From contig CADCDK010000016.1 in the NCBI GenBank assembly GCA_902800185.1, forward strand, positions 1 to 54,663: 54,663 nucleotides of DNA, in the 5' to 3' direction. Positions 32,101 through 39,481 of this stretch are shown here, piece by piece. Positions within the stretch are counted from its first letter, which is position 1, and each line of letters opens with the position of its first letter. The stretch is from an uncultured Prevotellaceae bacterium (lineage in GTDB: Bacteria; Bacteroidota; Bacteroidia; Bacteroidales; Bacteroidaceae). The notes beneath the pieces are model-generated. The model was not told the DNA's origin. It did not search any database and saw only the letters and a program-made list of their open reading frames with translations. The translations under genes and the position numbers were made by a program.

Positions 32101-32611
32101 CCTTGTTATCCCAGTTGATGGAGAAGGTTTCGTCGAGTCCCCATGCGATGGAACAGTGGTCGAAGATCATGTTGGCACCATTGGCAACACCTGCGGCATC
32201 CTTGCCCGAGGTACCGCCCTTGCCCATGCGGAACTTCATGTAGCGCACAATGATGTTGTCGGCTCCCGAGAAGCTCACACCGTCGCCATAGACCACGACA
32301 CCTTCTCCCGGTGCGGTCTGTCCGGCAACATAAAGGTTCTTGGCGAAATTCATCCGGGAGTTGATTTTGATAATGCCCGAAACGTCGAAGACCACAATGC
32401 GGTTGGGCTGGCTCACGGCATCGCGCAGAGAGCCCGTCCCACTGTCGTTCAGGTTGGTGACATGATAGACAGTACCTGTGCGTCCGCCTGTGGCAAAGCG
32501 TCCCCAGCCCTTGGCACCGGGGAAAGCCAGCTGCTGTGCGCAGAGCATCCCGCTGACACTTGGCATCCACAAGAGTAGCGACAATGCAATCAAAGTTTTA
32601 GTCAATTTCAT
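29117..32611 (-). CDS. Large secreted pectate lyase (PL1-type) with repeat modules
   Basis: An 1164-residue exported protein. After the signal peptide (to about CAQ at 26), residues 28-390 form a PL1-like parallel beta-helix: FPGAKGWGRFATGGRTG, VFDVSGIIKINS, YMKFRMGKGG and FDHCSIAWGLDE. Next come a calcium-binding-like DTDGDGMPDAWE (about 385-396) and a fibronectin-III-like domain (about 440-525). Residues 540-1110 carry autotransporter-type beta-strand repeats (KAGTGTLTVNTPNTYKGATI and GANVYSGTTTVEGGTLIVNG). The last 30 residues (RRYDLNGRPVSRDYKGVVI) resemble a sorting domain of type IX secretion. It should cleave pectate at the cell surface. Confidence 0.85.
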   Translation of the reverse strand: MKLTKTLIALSLLLWMPSVSGMLCAQQLAFPGAKGWGRFATGGRTGTVYHVTNLNDSGTGSLRDAVSQPNRIVVFDVSGIIKINSRMNFAKNLYVAGQTAPGEGVVVYGDGVSFSGADNIIVRYMKFRMGKGGTSGKDAAGVANGANMIFDHCSIAWGLDETFSINWDNKGTAPADITISNCIVGQGLLTHSAGGLIQADRISLYRNFYCDNDTRNNKIKGINQYVNCLVYNWLSGCYLMGGDSEGTSYVNATNNLFINGPAGGGNAMTGANERYHIYAADNWQDRNADGVFNPYEIPHSEYSGGPTFMSQPYDYPELPAWEAKQLIDSLLPQVGASLPYRDLADYYMVHQVRSFGTEGGIISSEAQLPIGAPTAWTLKSFTKPVDTDGDGMPDAWETANGLNPQANDAMTIAPNGYANIENYINSLTADNRVPFLRTPVLFAFKSSTDKSITLQWYDFTENEDGFILEVMQDGTWTEFTRLDAGTENYVMTGLSEGSSYQVRMRAFQGETLFSDYTPVLTVKTQPKQVEMIDVNNYQSDLSWSQSEGEWNHTDGNWNGQVFADDSKVLFAPASDVTVTLNETVSPAAVVVNSAANVTISGRGAIAGEGSVNKAGTGTLTVNTPNTYKGATILHKGTFAFNTLKNGEVASALGASSEFGQNWIWNGGTWNYTGTSTSTNRSANLYADTEFDVQNASAIVSMSGAINGTGSVTLGGKGTIQPASASFFGYDGPTILRSGTLHLAYLSTIEDKKVTLGQSSKLVLAGGAFTTKDANDNYSTYTMPIEAMEGTTSIFEPYRNCYIKSPFTGAGTIDFRISWVREYLQGDMTGFYGRIIGNGVGSSNQFMLDTSKGIPNGVVELKGNIMMIYWQTNGDLHIGGLSGASGSTLGGCSKQTAGHKMTWRIGNANTNETFAGVINDCASNTADKYKGTTTIVKEGCGDWRLTGANVYSGTTTVEGGTLIVNGSHDGGGIYTVKDGATLRGKGSIYSRVNVQEGGSICAGDTLVNNFQILKLYNGSTLYSGSQLEIPLATKDDAIVNNRVYLSGTFIVNDATLVFDMSKLTQPIPDGTVITVFTKLGTVSGSGFTTIIPAQPSETQVWDTSTLLTDGKVKVVNKESVGISPISSQSLPSTSDIASRRYDLNGRPVSRDYKGVVIQGGRKYRR

Positions 32612-32652
32612 AAATGTAGTTTGTTTTCTTTCGTTTGTTATTTATTGCTCGA

Positions 32653-33417
32653 TTATTTTTGAGTCTGTTCTATCCATTCAAAATGCTGGAAGTCTTTGCA
32701 ACTGCGCCAGGCACCTCCCCATTCAAAACCCGCCTTGGTGAAAAGCTTGTAGGCCAGATCGTTACGGTCTATCTTATAGGGGAACTTCTTGCTACGGTCA
32801 CAATAAGGTGCCCCCGTGGAGGGCTGCACAAAACGTTTCCCATTGGTACCGTCTTTATAATAAGGATTGTACAGCGGGTTCAGATCCACCGCTAACCCAC
32901 GCGCATGCTTGGAGAGACGGCCGCTCTTGGCGATGGTGCGGAAACAGAAGCACGATGAGTTATTGGCCCTCATCTGGCGCTCGTCATCAGCCCCATAGAC
33001 ATCAGGCAAAACCATCTGCTGGATGGGATAACGGGCTTCGTAAAGCTTGCGGAATATCTCTACAAGCCGATTGGCAATCAGCTTGTTACACACAAGTTCG
33101 CCCATGCGAATCTTTCCGTCACCATCGTAATGCAGCACACGCACATAGCGCAAGTCCGAGCGTCCGATATAGGGATTCTCCTGGTAGCTGTACCCCTGCA
33201 TGCCCGCCCACACTGAGTCGGGAATGGGAACAGCAGAGAAATAGCTGTCCACCCCTACCCTCGCAACGACAGCAGAAGGCAACACCTCGCCCGCCTTCCA
33301 TGCCGGCACACCAGGAATCGCATTCTGTCCGTTTACAGACAGCATGCTACACAACAACAGAGCCATCACAAACAAACGGCTCAGCATTCCCTTGAAGAAT
33401 ACACGGGCAATGGACAT
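32653..33417 (-). CDS. M15-type peptidoglycan peptidase-like protein
   Basis: A 254-residue exported protein (signal peptide to about NGQ at 31). The zinc motif region SKHARGLAVDLNP (S-x-H-x-x-G-x-A-x-D) and the C-terminal WGGAWRSCKDFQHFEW match D-Ala-D-Ala carboxypeptidase/endolysin-like M15 domains (VanY/extensin-like). The N-terminal 90 residues are unassigned. It heads the minus-strand operon with the pectate lyase, after a promoter at 33437. Confidence 0.75.
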   Translation of the reverse strand: MSIARVFFKGMLSRLFVMALLLCSMLSVNGQNAIPGVPAWKAGEVLPSAVVARVGVDSYFSAVPIPDSVWAGMQGYSYQENPYIGRSDLRYVRVLHYDGDGKIRMGELVCNKLIANRLVEIFRKLYEARYPIQQMVLPDVYGADDERQMRANNSSCFCFRTIAKSGRLSKHARGLAVDLNPLYNPYYKDGTNGKRFVQPSTGAPYCDRSKKFPYKIDRNDLAYKLFTKAGFEWGGAWRSCKDFQHFEWIEQTQK

Positions 33418-33436
33418 GTTTTCTGATTATTTCTTG

Positions 33437-33444
33437 CAAAGTTA
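33437..33444 (-). promoter_or_regulatory. -7 promoter box for M15/pectate lyase/xylanase operon
   Basis: Minus-strand TAACTTTG followed by CAAG, 20 bases before the M15-like gene. No other clear box was seen before the pectate lyase or the xylanase. Bases 33460-33815 are AT-rich with no gene I can support. Confidence 0.6.
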
Positions 33445-33818
33445 CGAAATGACATGCAAACCGACAAGACATTTCCCCAAAATCTTTGGCCACTGCGTGA
33501 TTTAGCACCTCAAAACTTTAGGGGTTGCGCACAAAGAAATAACTTTTATTTGAGAAAATGAAATGAATGTGGAGAAAAGATGTGTTTGATTTTTTTGCAG
33601 GCTTTGGATCTCTTTTTATTAGACAAATTATGCAGCAATAGTAACATAACGTTAGCTAAGAAAGATTTGCAAAAAGCAAACAAAATCCGCAGCTTTCTCC
33701 CCGAACCAGCTGCAAAAGTACAAATTTTATTTGTAAATTAAGTTTCTAAAGAGAAAAAAAGGGGAATTTTTGGACCAATAGCTCAAATTTTACTTGAATA
33801 GATAACTGTTATACAAAA

Positions 33819-33842
33819 AGAGAGCTCCATTTGGAACTCTCT
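33819..33842 (-). terminator. Terminator of the SRP RNA/tRNA-Thr transcript
   Basis: On the minus strand AGAGAGTTCC pairs with GGAGCTCTCT (one G-U pair, 4-base loop) and is followed by TTTTTG, a typical intrinsic terminator. Confidence 0.75.
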
Positions 33843-33855
33843 AAATGCGGTTTCG

Positions 33856-33951
33856 TTCACAGGAACGGATTGGCTGTCGCCTATCCTTTCACAAGAATGA
33901 ATTGGCTGTCGCCTATCCTTTCACAAGAATGGATTGGCTGTCGCCTATCCT
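33856..33951 (-). repeat. Three tandem 32-bp hairpin-forming repeats
   Basis: Three contiguous copies start at 33856, 33888 and 33920. On the minus strand each contains GGATAGGCGACAGCCAATCC, which folds (GGAT/ATCC, GGC/GCC, loop GACA), and TTCTTGTGAA, a small hairpin. The middle copy changes one stem base to a G-U pair, and the first copy changes only the small hairpin's loop, so structure is kept. They lie between tRNA-Thr and its terminator. Confidence 0.85.
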
Positions 33952-33953
33952 TG

Positions 33954-34027
33954 AGCCTCTTGTCGGATTCGAACCAACGACCCCGAGATTACAAATCACG
34001 TGCTCTGGCCAACTGAGCTAAAGAGGC
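33954..34027 (-). tRNA. tRNA-Thr (anticodon TGT)
   Basis: The minus strand begins GCCTCTTTAGCTCAGTTGGC and gives a cloverleaf with acceptor GCCTCTT/AAGAGGC, D-loop GCTCAGTTGGCCAGAGC, anticodon loop TTTGTAA and T-arm GTTCGAATC. 74 bases without the CCA end, which is therefore added after transcription. It is directly downstream of the SRP RNA in the same transcript. Confidence 0.92.
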
Positions 34028-34150
34028 GGGTGGGCAAGCGATCCGTATCGCGCCGCTACAACCAACTACCTTTGCTACGTTCCCGTCCTGGAGGATTCGA
34101 AGGGAGCTGGCCGTACGGGACTTACCCGTTTTCATTCGCTTTTACTTAAG
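34028..34150 (-). ncRNA. ffs: Signal recognition particle RNA (small bacterial type)
   Basis: The minus strand contains CCAGGACGGGAACGTAGCAAA, broken here as CCAGGACGGGAAC and GTAGCAAAGG: the SRP domain IV hairpin with GGAA tetraloop and the AGCA-side internal loop (compare CAGGTCCGGAAGGAAGCAG in E. coli). Flanking stems are visible (GGGTAAG near the start with CTTGCCC near the end; CCCGTA with TACGGA). The RNA binds Ffh and directs membrane proteins to the translocon. The ends are approximate: the start is set by the -7 box at 34157 and the end by the tRNA. Confidence 0.8.
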
Positions 34151-34156
34151 CGGGTG

Positions 34157-34164
34157 CAAAGGTA
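34157..34164 (-). promoter_or_regulatory. -7 promoter box for SRP RNA/tRNA-Thr
   Basis: Minus-strand TACCTTTG followed by CA; predicted start of transcription about 34150. Confidence 0.65.
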
Positions 34165-34270
34165 CAAAATAATCCATAATTCATCATCCACAATTCGTAA
34201 TTATTTTTCGTTTTAACATAAATTTAGTTATAAAGCAGCTGTTGTTGAGCTATTTATCAAGTTTAATTCG

Positions 34271-34278
34271 TAACTTTG
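34271..34278 (+). promoter_or_regulatory. -7 promoter box for DUF4199 operon
   Basis: Plus-strand TAACTTTG followed by CAA, 43 bases before the DUF4199 gene. Confidence 0.65.
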
Positions 34279-34320
34279 CAATTTCATATATACATTATTA
34301 TATTATAGGACAAGACAAAC

Positions 34321-34842
34321 ATGGTTGATATAAACGCATTGCGACAGGTGAAAGCCTTTGCACGTCAAGACGGAGCATTCATGGCCCTGCTATGGATTGC
34401 GAGCTTTCTCTTTTCGGTTTTGATGCCCGAAAGCTCATTAGGCAGTCTATTGGCCTTGGCAACCCCGTTCTTCATCGGATTTAGGCTGAAACAATTCCGC
34501 AACTATGCCCTCGACGGCATCATCTCCTTCCGACGCGGATACGCCTATGTCGTTTACTCTTTCATCTACGCATCGCTCATTTTTGCCATCGTACAGTTCC
34601 TCTACTTCCGCTACCTCGACAACGGATCGTTTGTCGCGACCATCGCCAATACAGCCCAGGTACTCACACCCATGTATGAGCAAGGCGGACTCAACAAGCA
34701 GGACATAGATGCCAGTCTGAGCATGATGATGGCAATGAAACCGATTCACTGGGCATTCGTGTTCATGATGCAGAATATCTTCATCGGCTTCCTATTGGCA
34801 CTTCCCGTCGCCTTGGCCTATCGCAGGAGCGACCAACAGTAG
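34321..34842 (+). CDS. DUF4199 family membrane protein
   Basis: A 173-residue protein with four hydrophobic segments (about 20-32, 40-53, 72-97, 143-166). The 'F-x-x-G-F-x-Y-x-x-...' middle region (ISFRRGYAYVVYSFIYASLI) and the loop between helices 3 and 4 match DUF4199 proteins of Bacteroidetes. These usually lie immediately upstream of a GT2 glycosyltransferase, as here (50-base gap). Function unknown. Confidence 0.75.
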   Translation: MVDINALRQVKAFARQDGAFMALLWIASFLFSVLMPESSLGSLLALATPFFIGFRLKQFRNYALDGIISFRRGYAYVVYSFIYASLIFAIVQFLYFRYLDNGSFVATIANTAQVLTPMYEQGGLNKQDIDASLSMMMAMKPIHWAFVFMMQNIFIGFLLALPVALAYRRSDQQ

Positions 34843-34892
34843 CAGACATTATCAAACATCCTATACAAGAAACATTCTAACGACGAAATAAC

Positions 34893-35861
34893 ATGGACAT
34901 CTCGGTCATCATACCTCTTTTCAATGAGGAAGAATCAATACCCGAACTATTCGAATGGATTCAACGGGTCATGGAAAAGGAGAAGTTCTCCTACGAGGTA
35001 ATTTTCATCAATGACGGCTCAACCGACCGCTCATGGGAGATTATTGAAGAGCTCTCCCTGCACTCGGAACAGGTACGGGGAATCTGCTTCCGCCGCAACT
35101 ATGGCAAGAGTCCCGCACTCTACTGCGGATTCAAGGAGGCCAAGGGGGATGTAGTCATCACGATGGATGCCGACCTGCAAGACTCTCCCGACGAAATTCC
35201 CGAGCTCTACCGCATGATCATGGAAGAGGACTACGACCTAGTGTCGGGCTATAAGCAGAAGCGTTACGACCCCATATCGAAAACCATTCCCACCAAGCTC
35301 TTCAATGCCACAGCCCGTAAAATCAGCGGAATCAAGAACCTGCACGACTTCAACTGTGGACTAAAAGCCTACCGCAAGGAGGTTGTGAAGAACATCGAGG
35401 TCTATGGTGAGATGCATCGCTATATCCCCTACCTTGCCAAGAGCGCAGGTTTCGACAAGATTGGCGAGAAGGTTGTACGCCACCAGGCACGCAAGTATGG
35501 CGAGTCGAAGTTCATGGGCTTGAACCGTTTTGTCAACGGTTATCTCGACCTGCTCACGCTGTGGTTCCTGAGCACCTTTGGCAAAAAGCCGATGCACGTG
35601 TTCGGATTCCTGGGCAGTATCATGTTCTTCATCGGATTCCTTGCCGTTGTAGGACTGGGAGCCGACAAGCTGTGGTGTCTGGCCAATGGCATACCGCAGC
35701 GACTCATCACGAACTCACCTTGGTTCTACATCTCGCTGACCACCATGCTCATTGGTACGCAGCTTTTCCTGGCTGGATTCTTAGGCGATCTGATCAGCCG
35801 GTCTTCGACAAGCCGCAACGACTACCAAATCAGTAAGAAAATAAGAATTGCTGACCAATAA
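34893..35861 (+). CDS. GT2 glycosyltransferase with C-terminal membrane helices (DPM1/ArnC-like)
   Basis: A 322-residue protein. The N-terminal GT-A domain has SVIIPLFNEEESIPELF, FINDGSTD, MDADLQDSPDEIPEL (metal-binding DAD) and HQARKYGESKFMGL, the pattern of dolichyl- or undecaprenyl-phosphate sugar transferases. Two hydrophobic segments at about 233-260 and 275-300 anchor it in the membrane. It likely transfers a sugar to undecaprenyl phosphate for later use outside the membrane. Confidence 0.88.
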   Translation: MDISVIIPLFNEEESIPELFEWIQRVMEKEKFSYEVIFINDGSTDRSWEIIEELSLHSEQVRGICFRRNYGKSPALYCGFKEAKGDVVITMDADLQDSPDEIPELYRMIMEEDYDLVSGYKQKRYDPISKTIPTKLFNATARKISGIKNLHDFNCGLKAYRKEVVKNIEVYGEMHRYIPYLAKSAGFDKIGEKVVRHQARKYGESKFMGLNRFVNGYLDLLTLWFLSTFGKKPMHVFGFLGSIMFFIGFLAVVGLGADKLWCLANGIPQRLITNSPWFYISLTTMLIGTQLFLAGFLGDLISRSSTSRNDYQISKKIRIADQ

Positions 35862-35877
35862 CCTCCCCAAGTGCTAC

Positions 35878-36357
35878 ATGACAAAGGCAAAACTACTTCT
35901 AACGCTCTTATGGATCGTCAGCGCATGCTCCACTATTGAGTGTCCGCTGAATAACCGCGTCTATACGAACTACGTCCTCATGGGAGATGTCACCAAGCTT
36001 ACAGACACGCTTTCCGTTTCGACGACCCGAGCAGACGCGACGGACTCCGTCCTGCTCAACCGTGTAGTGGGAATTCAGAAATTCACCCTCCCCATCAGTT
36101 ACCAGGCAGAGGCCGACATCTTCTACTTTGAAATACGAGGCACTCAGGGCAACCACTCCATCGACACCGTCAGCATATACAAACAGGATCGTCCGCACTT
36201 TGAGGCTGTTGACTGCAATCCCTCATTCTTTCACACGCTGGAAGGAGTAGAGACCACTCACCACGCCATAGACTCTATCGTTATCAACCATTCCACAGTG
36301 AACTATGACACGAGTAAAGAACATCTGCATATCTACTTTAAAGGCAACATTTATTAG
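35878..36357 (+). CDS. DUF6452 family lipoprotein
   Basis: A 159-residue lipoprotein from start MTKAKLLLTLLWIVSAC (lipobox Cys at 17), then CPLNNRVYTNYVL and DTLSVSTTRADATDSVLLNR. The paired occurrence with the next gene (DUF6048) is typical of Bacteroidales. An upstream in-frame start (35848) would overlap the glycosyltransferase gene. Function unknown, probably envelope-related. Confidence 0.68.
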   Translation: MTKAKLLLTLLWIVSACSTIECPLNNRVYTNYVLMGDVTKLTDTLSVSTTRADATDSVLLNRVVGIQKFTLPISYQAEADIFYFEIRGTQGNHSIDTVSIYKQDRPHFEAVDCNPSFFHTLEGVETTHHAIDSIVINHSTVNYDTSKEHLHIYFKGNIY

Positions 36358-37018
36358 TCTGCTCTGCTGCTACGGCACGGTCGGTCAGGCCCATCCCCTT
36401 GCACCAGCAGACTCCAACACACCTGAGCAAGTGAATGAGGACTCGATTCCCTTCTTCCGTAACGTGGCGGTGGGCGTAGATATTGTTGGCCCTATATGGT
36501 TTGAGGTATATGACTACGGAGAATATGAAGCATCACTGCGTGTCAACCTGAAAGACAAATACTTTCCCGTGGTAGAGTTAGGAATAGGAAGGGCTCACGT
36601 TGAAGACGAAGCATCGAAGATAACCTATAAGACAGCAGCCCCCTATGCACGAGTGGGTCTGGACTTCAATATCATGAAGAACAAGCACGACGTATATAGG
36701 CTCTATGCCGGCTTCCGCTATGCCTTCACCAACTTCAAATATGAGATTGACCACCCTGGCGTAAAAGATCCCGTTTGGCAGAATGTTGCAACCTACCACG
36801 TGAAAGATGTCAAATGCAACTGCCACTGGGCGGAGTTGGGCATTGGCGTGGATGCCAAGATATGGGGTCCCCTCCGACTGGGATGGAACGTAAGATACAG
36901 GCGCCGCCTGTTCCACAAAGACAACGAGGAGGTGGGAAAGACATGGTACGTTCCCGGCTTTGGCCTATCCGACAACTCAGAGTTTGGAGCGAACTTCAAC
37001 GTCGTCTTTGAATTATAA
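36305..37018 (+). CDS. DUF6048 family outer-membrane-type protein
   Basis: A 237-residue exported protein (signal peptide to about QAHP at 31). The body is of beta-strands typical of a small barrel (RNVAVGVDIVGPIWFEVYDY, APYARVGLDFN, LYAGFRYAFTNFKYE, PLRLGWNVRYRRRLF) ending NFNVVFEL, the aromatic-terminal pattern of outer-membrane proteins. It overlaps the DUF6452 gene by 53 bases, an unusually long overlap but with clear signal peptide coding. Function unknown. Confidence 0.72.
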   Translation: MTRVKNICISTLKATFISLLCCYGTVGQAHPLAPADSNTPEQVNEDSIPFFRNVAVGVDIVGPIWFEVYDYGEYEASLRVNLKDKYFPVVELGIGRAHVEDEASKITYKTAAPYARVGLDFNIMKNKHDVYRLYAGFRYAFTNFKYEIDHPGVKDPVWQNVATYHVKDVKCNCHWAELGIGVDAKIWGPLRLGWNVRYRRRLFHKDNEEVGKTWYVPGFGLSDNSEFGANFNVVFEL

Positions 37019-37076
37019 CGAAGAATGAGCATATACACCGTAAACAGAAAATCAACCAAAAACTAAACCCTTCAAC

Positions 37077-38108
37077 ATGAATTACAAAAAGCTACTTTGG
37101 CAAGTGCCGTTTTTGCTTTTGCTCATTGTGGGAACCGTCCTCATCATCCGGCAACAGCACGACCAGCCCTATCAACACAACAAGGGGGCCATCTTCGGCA
37201 CCACGTACTCCATTACCTACCAGTCTGGCGATGATCTCCATGATGAAATCCTCGCCGAGCTGCAACGCGTGGATGCCTCCCTTTCCATGTTCAACGAGAC
37301 TTCGACCATCTCTCGCATCAACCGTAATGAGTCGGTAGAGACCGATGAGATGTTCAACGAGGTCTTCACGCTTGCGCAAAAAGTTTCAGAGGAAACAGAC
37401 GGCGCCTTCGACATGACCGTTGCTCCATTGGTCAACGCATGGGGCTTCGGCTTCAAGCAGGGAATGCCCCCTACCCCACACGTCATTGACAGTCTGCGGC
37501 AGCTGGTCGGATACAAGAAGGTCACCCTTGCTACATCTCAGAATCAGCAAGAGACCTCCATCGTCAAAGCCGACCCACGCATCATGCTCGACGGCTCCGC
37601 AATAGCCAAAGGATACGGGTGCGACCGTGTTGCCAAGCTCCTACGACGCAAAGACATCAAGAACTACATGATAGAAATAGGAGGAGAAGTGGTGACCAAC
37701 GGCGTCAATCCCAACCGAGTCGCCTGGCGCATCGGAGTGACAAAGCCTCAGGAGGAAGGCTCTCAGGAGGGGCTTCAGACCATCCTCAATGTCAGCGACA
37801 AAGCCATGGCCACCAGCGGAAACTATCGTCGGTTCTACTACAAAGACGGAAAGAAATACGCACACACCATCGATCCCAAGACAGGACATCCCGTGCAGCA
37901 CTCCCTTCTTTCCGCTACGGTTCTTGCACCGTCTTGTGCCGAGGCTGATGCCTATGCCACCTCATTCATGGTCATGGGATTGCAACGCTCACAAGAGCTT
38001 CTCAAGCGTCATCCTGAACTCATGGCCTACCTTATTTATACTGATGCCCAAGGGAACTATGCCACTTGGTATTCAGCGAACATGAAGGAGAAAATCGTTC
38101 AGGAGTAG
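37077..38108 (+). CDS. apbE: FAD:protein FMN transferase ApbE
   Basis: A 343-residue protein with one N-terminal hydrophobic anchor (residues 8-24). The ApbE domain is complete: FGTTYSITY, DASLSMFNETSTISRINR, GAFDMTVAPLVNAWGFG, MLDGSAIAKGYGCDRVAKLL, EIGGEVVTNG, HTIDPKTGHPV and APSCAEADAYAT. It attaches FMN covalently to proteins such as Rnf or Nqr subunits, with magnesium. It lies 58 bases after the DUF6048 gene and 40 before the Crp-type regulator. Confidence 0.93.
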   Translation: MNYKKLLWQVPFLLLLIVGTVLIIRQQHDQPYQHNKGAIFGTTYSITYQSGDDLHDEILAELQRVDASLSMFNETSTISRINRNESVETDEMFNEVFTLAQKVSEETDGAFDMTVAPLVNAWGFGFKQGMPPTPHVIDSLRQLVGYKKVTLATSQNQQETSIVKADPRIMLDGSAIAKGYGCDRVAKLLRRKDIKNYMIEIGGEVVTNGVNPNRVAWRIGVTKPQEEGSQEGLQTILNVSDKAMATSGNYRRFYYKDGKKYAHTIDPKTGHPVQHSLLSATVLAPSCAEADAYATSFMVMGLQRSQELLKRHPELMAYLIYTDAQGNYATWYSANMKEKIVQE

Positions 38109-38148
38109 TTATCCAATAGTCTTACACAACCCACACACTTCAAAGGAC

Positions 38149-38826
38149 ATGGACAACAGCATCTATGACAAAATAGTACAACTGCCATTGTTTCTCGGCA
38201 TGAGCCGTGAAGAAATCTCACTGGCCGTTGGACAAGCACGGTTTGGATTTCATAAACATCCTGCCAAGCATACCATTCTTACCGAAGGACAGCCATGCTA
38301 CACACTGCTGCTTCTGGTTGACGGAACCATTCATGTGCATGCACAATCTGATGACCACGGCTATACGCTAACAGAGGAGCTGCACGCCCCAACTATCATA
38401 CAGCCTGAGCATCTCTTCGGACTCTCTCAGCGGTTTTCCCGCACTGTAACGGCGAAGACAGCCTGTCATCTCATCACACTTGACAAATCCGAGGTGATGA
38501 AACTGACGGGAGCACATGCAATCATTCATTATAACCTGCTGAACATCATCTCCGCACAGGCACAAAAGCTGCAACGACAGCTCTGGCATAATTCGCCCAC
38601 GACACTCGAACAGCGCATCGTGCAGTTCATAGCCCATCGAAGCATACGACAAGCAGGCCCCAAAAGCCTCTCCATCAAGATGACCCGACTGGCCAACGAG
38701 CTCAATGACAGCCGACTTGACATCTCGCGAGCACTCAATCGGATACAGCAACACAAGCTTCTTACTCTCCATCGCGGACGAATTGAGATTCCCGCCTTTG
38801 AACAATTGCTACAGTTCAGCTTTTAA
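38149..38826 (+). CDS. Crp/Fnr family transcriptional regulator
   Basis: A 225-residue protein. Residues 10-125 are a cyclic-nucleotide-binding-type beta-barrel (LFLGMSREEIS, GQPCYTLLLLVDGTIHVHAQ) and residues 150-220 a winged helix (LEQRIVQFIAHRSIRQAG then MTRLANELNDSRLDISRALN). The recognition helix region is LDISRALNRI. No N-terminal cysteines for an FNR cluster are seen. It ends the plus-strand operon before a terminator. Confidence 0.83.
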   Translation: MDNSIYDKIVQLPLFLGMSREEISLAVGQARFGFHKHPAKHTILTEGQPCYTLLLLVDGTIHVHAQSDDHGYTLTEELHAPTIIQPEHLFGLSQRFSRTVTAKTACHLITLDKSEVMKLTGAHAIIHYNLLNIISAQAQKLQRQLWHNSPTTLEQRIVQFIAHRSIRQAGPKSLSIKMTRLANELNDSRLDISRALNRIQQHKLLTLHRGRIEIPAFEQLLQFSF

Positions 38827-38874
38827 GGCGCAACAAACGAAACTATAATGAAAGAAGTTAGAATAGACAAAAAA

Positions 38875-38902
38875 TCAGGGGACCCCACACGGAGTCCCCT
38901 GA
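38875..38902. terminator. Terminator between converging Crp-type and lipoprotein genes
   Basis: TCAGGGGAC pairs with GTCCCCTGA, flanked by an A-run on the left and ATTTTT on the right, so it works in both directions. Confidence 0.75.
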
Positions 38903-38934
38903 AATTTTTATGATCAAAGTCTTAAAGACTTGGC

Positions 38935-39462
38935 TTACTCATTCTCTACCAATCCAGAGTAGCGAACACCGCTAACCTTAATCTTAGTGTAGCCATTGGT
39001 GGCTGCATCAGTGTCATCGCTGAACGTGACGTAGAACACAATCGAGTCAGCGGGCGAACCATTGTTCTGCTTACCAGCCTTGGGGAGAATCTTACCATCA
39101 GTGATGGTGACGTTGATGTCCTCATAGTCTGCTACCATGTTGTTGTTCTCAGTGGTAGTGGTAAAGAAAGTACGAGCGTTCTGGTCAACAGCCACGCGCA
39201 CCTTGAAATTCCAGAAATTACCCTGATCCTCAACAATCATCTCGGTGGGAGTATTAGCTGCTGTGTTGTAGGTGAGGACATGGAAGCGACCATCGTTAAA
39301 GTCGGGGATGACCACGTCACCATTATCATCAATAGCATCAGCTGTCACATACCAGTCACCTGCCGTGTTCTCTGTGGCGGTGCCGCCCGGCTCTTCCTTG
39401 TCGCAAGAAGCAAAGAGAACGCTGACGCATACAGCTGCAATGAAATATACTATTTTTTTCAT
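38935..39462 (-). CDS. Putative lipid-binding-type lipoprotein of SusCD locus
   Basis: A 175-residue lipoprotein (lipobox ASC, C20). After a Gly/Thr-rich linker the sequence GDWYVTADAIDDNGD, later NFWNFKVRVAVDQNARTFFT, resembles the Bacteroides 'lipid-binding putative hydrolase' (Lipid_bd) family found at the end of SusCD operons. It is last in the operon, 19 bases after the preceding lipoprotein gene. Ligand unknown. Confidence 0.6.
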   Translation of the reverse strand: MKKIVYFIAAVCVSVLFASCDKEEPGGTATENTAGDWYVTADAIDDNGDVVIPDFNDGRFHVLTYNTAANTPTEMIVEDQGNFWNFKVRVAVDQNARTFFTTTTENNNMVADYEDINVTITDGKILPKAGKQNNGSPADSIVFYVTFSDDTDAATNGYTKIKVSGVRYSGLVENE

Positions 39463-39481
39463 ATCAGTTTACATTTAATGA

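Noticed and set aside
30710-32578. Long plus-strand frames antisense to the pectate lyase
   Set aside because: Low-complexity shadows of the repeat-rich gene on the other strand.
33856-33951. Possible CRISPR array
   Set aside because: The three 32-bp copies are contiguous with no spacers and there are no cas genes; they are ordinary tandem repeats.
33831-34016. 61-codon plus-strand frame over the 32-bp repeats and tRNA-Thr
   Set aside because: Its C-terminal part is the well-known spurious translation of a tRNA complement.
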